A stretch of DNA of 58,420 bases, taken from the NCBI GenBank assembly GCA_964572225.1, contig CAZNFR010000014.1, forward strand, positions 1 through 58,420, in the 5' to 3' direction. A program made the position numbers and the translations under genes. The notes beneath the pieces are model-generated. The model did no database searches. It saw only the letters and a program-made list of their open reading frames with translations, and had not been told where the DNA came from. Numbering within the stretch: position 1 is the stretch's first letter; each line of letters begins with the position of its first letter. Of this stretch, positions 34,305 to 41,303 are shown in pieces. The stretch comes from CAZNFR01 sp964572225. Lineage in GTDB: Bacteria > Bacteroidota > Bacteroidia > Bacteroidales > GCA-2748055.

Positions 34305-34685
34305 TTACTCTACTATTTCAATCATTTTAAACGGAACCCTGATAATGGATTCGTAATCTTCTCCCGCTTCCAGCATATCTTCATCATCCTCTTCGTAATA
34401 CCAGTTTATCATAACCTTATTATCACCCTTATTAATGGATTCAAGTTTCTTAAATACATCCAGGATACATTTTGACGAACTTGTATTGAAATACTCAAGT
34501 TGAACATTAACGGTGGTTTCAGATTTGGAAGCTTTCGCGTATTCATCCAACCAATCTACCATGGGTTTGTAAAACTCAATTGAATTCTCAGGGATGGACC
34601 TGCCTTTTATTTCCAGTACCCCTGATTCAGCGTCAAAATTCACTGTAGGTGTCTTCGCTGTTCCTTCAATCTTTATAGGTTCCAT
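34305..34685 (-). CDS. siaC: SiaC family (DUF1987) partner-switching protein
   Basis: A 126-residue DUF1987 protein with a STAS-like fold. In Pseudomonas aeruginosa SiaC binds and activates the diguanylate cyclase SiaD; the kinase SiaB phosphorylates SiaC on Thr68 and the phosphatase SiaA reverses this. The present protein keeps the surrounding motif EYFNTSSSK, with the threonine at residue 68 by my count, the same number as in Pseudomonas. The end is strongly acidic (YEEDDEDMLEAGEDYES). It follows siaB after 22 bases and is the last gene before a hairpin terminator. No SiaD-like GGDEF protein is in the window, and Bacteroidota often lack c-di-GMP, so the downstream target is probably different. 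Confidence 0.9.
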   Translation of the reverse strand: MEPIKIEGTAKTPTVNFDAESGVLEIKGRSIPENSIEFYKPMVDWLDEYAKASKSETTVNVQLEYFNTSSSKCILDVFKKLESINKGDNKVMINWYYEEDDEDMLEAGEDYESIIRVPFKMIEIVE

Positions 34686-34707
34686 ATTGCAAAAGTTAAG
34701 CGTTGTT

Positions 34708-35259
34708 TTAGGAAACTATTACATCAAGGTTAAAGAAGTAATAGTCGTTATTATAGTTTTCAAATTTATACTCGAGCTTATTTCCGGTTTTTCTGGCAAT
34801 ATCAACCAACCCTAATCCGCCGCCACCCTTGGCACTAAGTTTTTGGTGGTTAAGAATGAATTTATACATATCCTTAAGTTCATCTTTGGATAGGGAATTA
34901 ATCTTTTCAATCTTGTCTTTTAGCAGTTTTATTTTACCGGCAGTAAGAAAGTTTCCGGTTGTAATCTTGTAAGTATTGTTATCCAGCCTTTTAACCACGA
35001 GTATTCCAAACTTGGGATCATACTTATCTTTGAGTTCGGCAGGAAGTGCTTCAATATGATGATAAAGATTCTGAAGACTTTCCACAAGAACGTTGTAAAC
35101 TTTTTTACGGATCTTGGATGTCTCATTCAGTTCATCCATCTTGGCTTCAACTTCCTCCAGAACATTACTGATAAGGTCACTGGTAATACCCCCCTTATGG
35201 GACAACAGGATATCACCGGTGTTTAGGTTTTCGTAATACTCAATTAGATCAAAGCTCAT
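34708..35259 (-). CDS. siaB: SiaB family serine/threonine kinase
   Basis: A 183-residue SiaB-type kinase with a GHKL-like ATP fold. The N-box is seen in VESLQNLYHHI (about residues 58-68) and the glycine-rich lid in GGGGLGLVDIAR (about 145-156). SiaB phosphorylates its partner SiaC, whose gene follows directly. No sensor domain or membrane segment is present, so the input must come from elsewhere; the usual PP2C phosphatase partner SiaA is not in the window. An exact -7 promoter element lies 55 bases upstream. The pair is conserved in many Bacteroidota and was once annotated only as DUF6272 and DUF1987. Confidence 0.88.
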   Translation of the reverse strand: MSFDLIEYYENLNTGDILLSHKGGITSDLISNVLEEVEAKMDELNETSKIRKKVYNVLVESLQNLYHHIEALPAELKDKYDPKFGILVVKRLDNNTYKITTGNFLTAGKIKLLKDKIEKINSLSKDELKDMYKFILNHQKLSAKGGGGLGLVDIARKTGNKLEYKFENYNNDYYFFNLDVIVS

Positions 35260-35314
35260 TTAGGCTTAACTTCTTTAGATTACATACTAAAGTACGCAAT
35301 TAATGTTGACACAA

Positions 35315-35322
35315 CAAATATA
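35315..35322 (-). promoter_or_regulatory. Candidate siaB-siaC promoter, -7 element
   Basis: Read on the minus strand this is TATATTTG, an exact TAnnTTTG, 55 bases before the siaB ATG. The remainder of the 233-base gap to 35493 shows no gene or clear hairpin. Confidence 0.5.
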
Positions 35323-35492
35323 AGAAAAAACCGATTTCCATTCCCGTTTTCCTGTCAATCTCTTATTTGTCATTAAAAAGACCTGATTCATTCCTGAAAG
35401 GTTGCACACCGGTTTATTCAATTCCAAAATGATCAAAAGTACCGCTGTTTTTCAAGCTCTTTCCTTACTACGAAGGAATATTCAAAAGGTTA

Positions 35493-36647
35493 TCAATTCT
35501 CACTCAGATAATCCTTTCGCTTGCCTTCAAATATATCAAATTTCAAGTATTTACAGGGTAATTTTCCATTAAATAGTTGTATTTTTTTATCAGGGTGCAG
35601 GCCAATACCCATTGCAGCCTTTTCGTTCGTTGTCAATATCCAGGCCTGGTATCCCTTATAATTGGACTTAAGATGGTCACCTATCCTGGGATATAAATCA
35701 GCTAATTCATTCTCTTTCAATCTCTCGCCATAGGGAGGGTTCATCACAACCATTCCCCTGGGCGAAACAGGGACTGTGTCGAAAAAGTCAATTTTTTGCA
35801 CGTCAATAATGTCGTCCAGTAAAGCCTTTGCCACATTCTTTTTACTTATGGAAACAGCTTCTCCGGAAATATCCGAAGTCCGGATCCTGTGTGAAAATTC
35901 CCTGCTCACCATCAATCCATCAACTACTCTGTGAAAAAGCGACTCATCATAGTCAATCCAGTTTTGAAAAGAGAAGCCCTTACGATGAATTCCTGGCGGA
36001 ATTCCTTTTGCGATCATTGCAGCCTCTATCGACAAGGTACCGGAACCGCACATAGGATCAATAAAATCAGTTTCTCCTTTCCATCCTGAAAGTATAATCA
36101 TACCTGCGGCCAGGACCTCATTAAGTGGTGCCAAAACTGCCTGCTCCCGATATCCCCTTTTGAATAATGGATCACCTGAACTATCGATCGAGATATCAGC
36201 CATTTGGTTATGGATATGAACATGGATCACAATATCCGGTTCATTGATATCCACATCCGGCCTTCTTCCGGTTTTATCCCTGAATCGGTCTACAACCGCA
36301 TCTTTCGTTTTTAAAGCCACAAAATGTGTATTATCAAAAAACTTTGAATTCGCAGCTGCTTTAACCGCAATTTTCTTGTCGTTGGTAAAATAATTTTCCC
36401 AGGGGATGGAATACACCCCCTTGTAAAAGTCACTTTCCTGATGAATCCTGATTACCGTTAATTTCCGAAGAACCCTGATGGCAGTTCTGAGGTTCAGGTT
36501 CATTTTATACATCAGGGAGATTCCTCCCTTAAAAGATACAGCCCTGCGGTACTTGCGAATTTCTTCCCCACCATTTTCGGAAATTTCTTTCTCAAGGATA
36601 TCTTCGAATCCCGCAAGAGTTGTGGCTGTAAAAGAAAAATTACTCAT
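35493..36647 (-). CDS. THUMP-domain RNA methyltransferase (RlmL N-terminal/YpsC-like)
   Basis: A 384-residue class I SAM-dependent methyltransferase. The THUMP RNA-binding region (about 1-160) includes TTLAGFEDILEKEI at the start and LFKRGYREQA at its end. The catalytic domain has a SAM-loop DPMCGSGTLSIEAA near 200 and the base-flipping motif NPPYGERL near 305. These match the N-terminal half of E. coli RlmKL and Bacillus YpsC, thought to make m2G2445 of 23S rRNA; the RlmK half is absent, as is usual outside the gamma-proteobacteria. Its start codon overlaps the end of the S41 protease gene by 8 bases, so the two are translated in coupling. Confidence 0.9.
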   Translation of the reverse strand: MSNFSFTATTLAGFEDILEKEISENGGEEIRKYRRAVSFKGGISLMYKMNLNLRTAIRVLRKLTVIRIHQESDFYKGVYSIPWENYFTNDKKIAVKAAANSKFFDNTHFVALKTKDAVVDRFRDKTGRRPDVDINEPDIVIHVHIHNQMADISIDSSGDPLFKRGYREQAVLAPLNEVLAAGMIILSGWKGETDFIDPMCGSGTLSIEAAMIAKGIPPGIHRKGFSFQNWIDYDESLFHRVVDGLMVSREFSHRIRTSDISGEAVSISKKNVAKALLDDIIDVQKIDFFDTVPVSPRGMVVMNPPYGERLKENELADLYPRIGDHLKSNYKGYQAWILTTNEKAAMGIGLHPDKKIQLFNGKLPCKYLKFDIFEGKRKDYLSEN

Positions 36648-38247
36648 CTCCGGTGTATGCCTCCAGCTTTGCCTGGTAGAGGTTTGTGCTTTTTGCTATC
36701 TCGAATGCCTTCCGGAATATTGGATCATTTCCGTTGTAAATTCTGTAAAACTCACTTGTATCCCATAAATCCCTCGCTATATAAGCCTTAGCAAGCACAG
36801 AAAGCAGGTTTTTGCTAATATTCAAGTCTTCTTCAACATATTCAACACCCTCCTCCTCCGCATAAGCGATTAGTTCATTCATGAACTCATCATCGGTATT
36901 GAAATTTTCTCTGAAAACCTCAAAATCAGTATAGCTAGCCTGAAGATTCCTGCGGTTAATATCCACGTATTGAATAATAAACTGGTTCAGAATTCCCTGA
37001 CTCATAATTTCGCGATAATATTCAGAATATTCGGTAGTATCCAAGGGAACGAAATAATCGGGCATGATTCCTCCTCCTCCGTAAACAACCCTGTTTTTTA
37101 CAAGAGTTTTATATTTGAGGCTGTCGGGAAGCTCAATTTTGTCACGATCGCTTAGCTCACCCGAACTAAAGCGGTCCAAAATATCCCGCGAGTAGGCATC
37201 AAATCCTTCATCATAAGGCTTCTGAATTAAACGGCCCGAAGGAGTATAATACTTGGCTACCGTTAATCTAAGCTCAGAGCCATCCCGAAGGTCAAACCGA
37301 CCCTGAACCAGTCCTTTTCCAAAAGACCTTCTTCCTACAATAACCGCTCTGTCCCAGTCCTGAACCGCACCAGCGACAATTTCGGAAGCCGAGGCCGAGG
37401 TCTCATCTATCATGACAACCAATTGGCCATCATGGAAAAAACCTCCGCTGCTTGAATAATAATTTCTCCTTGGATTATTGGTTCCTTCAGTATATACAAT
37501 CATCCTTCGGCCATCCAGAAAGTGGTCTGCCAACTGAACCGCTACATGAAGGTATCCCCCTCCATTGCCACTAAGATCAAGAACCAGGTTTTTCATTCCC
37601 TGATCTTTCAGATCAAATAAAGCTTTGTTAAACTCCTGCATAGTTGTACTTGAAAAACGGGCTAGTCTTATGTAGCCGGTTTCATTGTCTATCATATAGG
37701 AGGCATCCAGACTGTATATGGGAATTTCATCACGGGTAATCGTAAAATCAAGCAATTTTTTAGCCCCTTTACGCTTAATGGATACGTTGACTCTGGTTCC
37801 CTTTTCACCTTTAAGTTTTTTCTGAACGTCTATGTTGCTTATTCCTACTCCTGCTACATTCTCCCCTTCTATCTTTATGATCCTGTCCCCGGGTTTTATA
37901 CCCACTCTTTCGGAGGGTCCGCCGGCTATAGGATTAATAATAAAAATAGTATCCTGAAGTATATTGAATGCAACACCAATCCCTTCAAAGCCTCCCTCCA
38001 GCTGTTCCTGGGAGGCTTTTACCTGTTCGCTGGTTAGATAGGCTGAGTGCGGATCAAGCTCATGAAGCATATTATTTATTACCTCATTTACAATCTTCTC
38101 TTCATTTACCGTATCAACATAAAACCTTGAGATCTTGTCGAGGACCTCGCCAAATTTCAACGACTGTTCGGTAATTTGTGCGCTAACCGTTACTGAGATC
38201 AATGCAAGGATTAATGTCAGTATTTTAAATCTTTTTATGCTCTTCAT
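36640..38247 (-). CDS. S41 family carboxy-terminal processing protease
   Basis: A 535-residue exported tail-specific protease. Order: signal peptide (MKSIKRFKILTLILALISVTVSA), an N-terminal helical part with LDPHSAYLT, a PDZ domain (about 85-165; GIGVAF, GIKPGDRIIKI), and the S41 core. The core holds the catalytic serine in ETSASASEIVAGA and the lysine in RRSFGKGLVQ. A 120-residue C-terminal extension follows. It is expected in the periplasm, cleaving proteins from the C-terminus. The ATG at 38247 is chosen because GGAG lies 9 bases upstream and the signal peptide begins there; an upstream extension to 38313 is not needed. It is co-transcribed with the rRNA methyltransferase. Confidence 0.93.
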   Translation of the reverse strand: MKSIKRFKILTLILALISVTVSAQITEQSLKFGEVLDKISRFYVDTVNEEKIVNEVINNMLHELDPHSAYLTSEQVKASQEQLEGGFEGIGVAFNILQDTIFIINPIAGGPSERVGIKPGDRIIKIEGENVAGVGISNIDVQKKLKGEKGTRVNVSIKRKGAKKLLDFTITRDEIPIYSLDASYMIDNETGYIRLARFSSTTMQEFNKALFDLKDQGMKNLVLDLSGNGGGYLHVAVQLADHFLDGRRMIVYTEGTNNPRRNYYSSSGGFFHDGQLVVMIDETSASASEIVAGAVQDWDRAVIVGRRSFGKGLVQGRFDLRDGSELRLTVAKYYTPSGRLIQKPYDEGFDAYSRDILDRFSSGELSDRDKIELPDSLKYKTLVKNRVVYGGGGIMPDYFVPLDTTEYSEYYREIMSQGILNQFIIQYVDINRRNLQASYTDFEVFRENFNTDDEFMNELIAYAEEEGVEYVEEDLNISKNLLSVLAKAYIARDLWDTSEFYRIYNGNDPIFRKAFEIAKSTNLYQAKLEAYTGDE

Positions 38248-38333
38248 AGATGATATCTCCAATTTTCCTGTGTTCATACTATCACTGCAAATTTCAGTCC
38301 AATCAACTAACAAGTCCGACCCTCATTTGTTGA

Positions 38334-39863
38334 TCATTCCCATTCTATGGTTGCTGGTGGCTTTGAACTAATGTCATAAACCACCCGGTTGATACCTCTT
38401 ACCTTATTAATGATTTCATTCGATACTCTGCTCAAAAATTCATAGGGAAGATGGGACCAGTCGGCAGTCATTCCATCCGTAGAAACCACCGCCCTGAGGC
38501 TGACAACATTTTCATAGGTTCTTTCATCCCCCATTACACCCACAGAATGGACAGGTAACAAAATGGTTGCAGCCTGCCAGACTTTTTTGTAAAGTCCGAA
38601 TCTTTTCAAAGACTCAATATAAATATGATCGGCCTCCTGAAGTATTTGGATTTTTTCCCTGCTAACATCGCCAAGAATCCTGATGGCGAGACCAGGTCCC
38701 GGGAAGGGGTGCCTTCCAATGAGTGAATCGGGTAAGCCAAGACTTCTTCCCACTTTCCTTACTTCATCCTTGAATAGAAGTCGGAGGGGTTCAACCACTC
38801 TTAGGTTCATTGTTTCCGGCAAGCCGCCAACATTATGGTGGGATTTTATGGTGGCAGAAGGCCCATTCACAGAAACCGATTCAATTACATCCGGATATAT
38901 GGTTCCCTGTCCCAACCATTTGACATCTTGTATCTTATGGGCTTCCGAATCAAACACTTCGATAAAGATCCTTCCAATGATTTTTCGTTTGGTTTCCGGA
39001 TCAGACACCCCCGACAACTCATTCAGAAATGTGTCGGAAGCGTTTACCCCCTTAACATTAAGTCCCAGTCCATGATAAGATTCAAGTACATCTGAAAACT
39101 CATTCTTTCTAAGGAGACCATTATCCACGAAAATACAATGAAGTTTATCTCCAATAGCCTTATGGATCAGGGTAGCTGCCACCGAAGAATCCACCCCACC
39201 AGATAAACCCATAACCACCCTTTCATTTCCAATTATGTCTTTCAGCTCTTTAACCGTCGATTCAATGAAGGATTCCGCTGTCCAATCCTGGGAGCACCCA
39301 CATATATCGACCAGAAAGTTACCAAGGATAAGGGAGCCCTCAGTGGTATGGTACACTTCGGGATGAAATTGTAACCCGAATGTATCCTCACCCTCAACCC
39401 TGAAAGCTCCTACTTCAATATCTTCTGTACTGGAAATAACCCTGAAGTTCGGAGGGAGGCTCATGATCGTATCACCATGAGACATCCAAACCTGGGTATG
39501 ATAGGAAATATTCCTGAACAAGGGATTGTCATTATCCACAAAATGAAGTCTGGCCCTACCATATTCTCTTGAATTGGATGGCCTTACCTCACCACCGTAT
39601 TTTTGTGCCAGAAATTGAGCCCCATAGCAGATGCCAAGGATGGGTAGCTTACCCACAAGGGGGTCCAGATTAGGAACGGGTGCATCCGCATCCCTTACGG
39701 AATAGGGGCTCCCCGACAGAATAATTCCTTTAATACCTTGGTCAATGGCAGGAATATGGTTATAAGGATGAATTTCGCAATAAACATTCAATTCCCTTAC
39801 TCTCCTGGCAATCAGTTGAGTATATTGTGAACCAAAATCAAGGATTATTATTTTTTCTTTCAT
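38334..39863 (-). CDS. guaA: GMP synthase (glutamine-hydrolysing)
   Basis: A 509-residue GuaA, converting XMP to GMP with glutamine and ATP. The class I amidotransferase domain carries the nucleophile Cys79 in GICYGAQ and the FHPEVYHT histidine/glutamate pair. The ATP pyrophosphatase loop GLSGGVDSS is near residue 220, and the C-terminal dimerisation domain ends in the typical PPATIEWE. The family is 505-525 residues, so it is complete. Start ATG at 39863. A gap of 97 bases separates it from the ribonuclease Z gene upstream on the same strand. No guaB is seen. Confidence 0.98.
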   Translation of the reverse strand: MKEKIIILDFGSQYTQLIARRVRELNVYCEIHPYNHIPAIDQGIKGIILSGSPYSVRDADAPVPNLDPLVGKLPILGICYGAQFLAQKYGGEVRPSNSREYGRARLHFVDNDNPLFRNISYHTQVWMSHGDTIMSLPPNFRVISSTEDIEVGAFRVEGEDTFGLQFHPEVYHTTEGSLILGNFLVDICGCSQDWTAESFIESTVKELKDIIGNERVVMGLSGGVDSSVAATLIHKAIGDKLHCIFVDNGLLRKNEFSDVLESYHGLGLNVKGVNASDTFLNELSGVSDPETKRKIIGRIFIEVFDSEAHKIQDVKWLGQGTIYPDVIESVSVNGPSATIKSHHNVGGLPETMNLRVVEPLRLLFKDEVRKVGRSLGLPDSLIGRHPFPGPGLAIRILGDVSREKIQILQEADHIYIESLKRFGLYKKVWQAATILLPVHSVGVMGDERTYENVVSLRAVVSTDGMTADWSHLPYEFLSRVSNEIINKVRGINRVVYDISSKPPATIEWE

Positions 39864-39960
39864 CTTACTATCCGGTTGTATTAGTTTTCTTGAATTATTG
39901 TGATGAGTGGAAAAACCATTTTACTGTTATCTATGAATCAATAAAAATAGTAATTGTTAT

Positions 39961-40911
39961 TTATTCGGATTGTTCCCTGTTCAATGTTTTTCTCTCTCTT
40001 TCGATCTTGTATATATTTCCGTCCTCAACCGCCACCGTATTTTCAAATATTGCACGGGCTTGTTGTTCAAGATTTTCGGTCGATTTGTATCGGTTGGAAA
40101 AATGACCGATCAATAATTGCCCCGCTCCTGCCCTTTTTGCAATTTCTGCAGCTTGTGATGCAGTCGAATGCAAGGTCTGCCCGGCCAGTTCTTCATCCTT
40201 GTCCTCAAAAGTTGCCTCATGGTACAAAAGATCAACATTTTTTACGTATTCTGCTATTTTTGAGCTGAAAGCGGTATCCGAACAATAAGCATAGGATCTT
40301 CTTTTCCAGGGAGGGAGGGTTAAATCCCGGTTGGGTATGATCTCGCCATTGAAAAGAACAAGGTCTTTTCCCTTTTTAATTTTTTGAATGTCCTCAATGG
40401 AGGGTTTATAAATATCCATCGCTTCTTTCTTGAAATTCAGATCTGCGGCTTTCTCCCGAAAAAGAAATCCGGTAGTTTCGATTCTGTGCTTCAATGGAAA
40501 ACTGAAAACTTCTACTCTTTCATCATCAAATATCATTTTTAACCCCCGGGTGCCCAGGGCAGTGAATTGTATTTCATATCCGCATTGCAGAGAAAAGTTC
40601 CTTCTAAAGTAATCAAGATACTCTCCTAGAGCCGGAGGTCCAAAAATCTGAAGCTCATTTTTCCTTCCTAACAGTTGCAGGGTGGATAGTAACCCGTAAA
40701 GCCCGAAAACATGATCTCCATGCATATGGCTTATGAAAATTTGATTCAGCTTTCCAAATCCAAGTCGAAGGTTCCGGAATTGTATTTGGGTCCCCTCCCC
40801 ACAGTCAATTAAAAAAAACCGCTCATTTACGTTGAGCAAATGAGCGGTAGGAAATCTTCTTGAAGTGGGCACAGCCGAACTGCTGCCCAATATTGTAAGA
40901 GAAAAATTCAC
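39961..40911 (-). CDS. rnz: Ribonuclease Z
   Basis: A 316-residue metallo-beta-lactamase-fold tRNA 3'-processing endonuclease. The zinc motif HMHGDH is at 62-67. The start (LTILGSSSAVPTSRRFPT), the GEGTQIQ segment near 40, the exosite-type insertion around 160-210, HEATF near 245 and the final zinc histidine in LLIGHFSNRY are all seen. It cuts the tRNA 3' trailer when no CCA is encoded. It begins 8 bases after the STAS gene in the same direction, an arrangement I recall as frequent in Bacteroidota, so the two are co-expressed. Confidence 0.96.
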   Translation of the reverse strand: MNFSLTILGSSSAVPTSRRFPTAHLLNVNERFFLIDCGEGTQIQFRNLRLGFGKLNQIFISHMHGDHVFGLYGLLSTLQLLGRKNELQIFGPPALGEYLDYFRRNFSLQCGYEIQFTALGTRGLKMIFDDERVEVFSFPLKHRIETTGFLFREKAADLNFKKEAMDIYKPSIEDIQKIKKGKDLVLFNGEIIPNRDLTLPPWKRRSYAYCSDTAFSSKIAEYVKNVDLLYHEATFEDKDEELAGQTLHSTASQAAEIAKRAGAGQLLIGHFSNRYKSTENLEQQARAIFENTVAVEDGNIYKIERERKTLNREQSE

Positions 40912-40919
40912 TCTATAGC

Positions 40920-41276
40920 CTAAGATTTACTTTCAGCATTCTCAATCATTGCGCTCGCTTCTTCCAGCGAATCCGTAATATTAAGTACCGTATCAAGTTG
41001 TGAAATGGTGATGAGTCTTTCAACAGCATCGTTTAATCCTGTGAGAACAAAGGTGCCATTTGCGTTTTTGCAAAGCCTGTTGGCAACCAGAATTGCGCTG
41101 AGACCGGAAGAATCGCAATAACGGCAATTGCTCAGATCAAGAATAATATTCTTTTCACCATTGCCGGAAACCAGAACCAGTTCCGATTTGAGAGTGGGTG
41201 CAATATGTGTATCCAACTTTTCTTCCAATACTTTAATCAAAGTATGATTATCGAATTTGTCAATCTTGAATTCCAT
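40920..41276 (-). CDS. STAS-domain protein, anti-sigma-factor-antagonist type
   Basis: A 118-residue single STAS domain with IILDLSNCRYCDSSGLS, placing the phospho-accepting serine at 56 or 57. Length and motif match SpoIIAA/RsbV-type antagonists. No anti-sigma kinase or phosphatase is adjacent; the nearest kinase is SiaB, 5.7 kb away. It lies 27 bases after rpsA and 8 before rnz, so it is likely co-transcribed with RNA-processing and translation genes. It is the second STAS protein in the window. Confidence 0.87.
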   Translation of the reverse strand: MEFKIDKFDNHTLIKVLEEKLDTHIAPTLKSELVLVSGNGEKNIILDLSNCRYCDSSGLSAILVANRLCKNANGTFVLTGLNDAVERLITISQLDTVLNITDSLEEASAMIENAESKS

Positions 41277-41303
41277 TGCTGAAAATTTTTATTTTAAGCT
41301 AAA

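Noticed and set aside
35430..35573. A 47-codon plus-strand frame near the methyltransferase 3' end
   Set aside because: It mostly overlaps the methyltransferase gene in antisense and shows no recognisable features.
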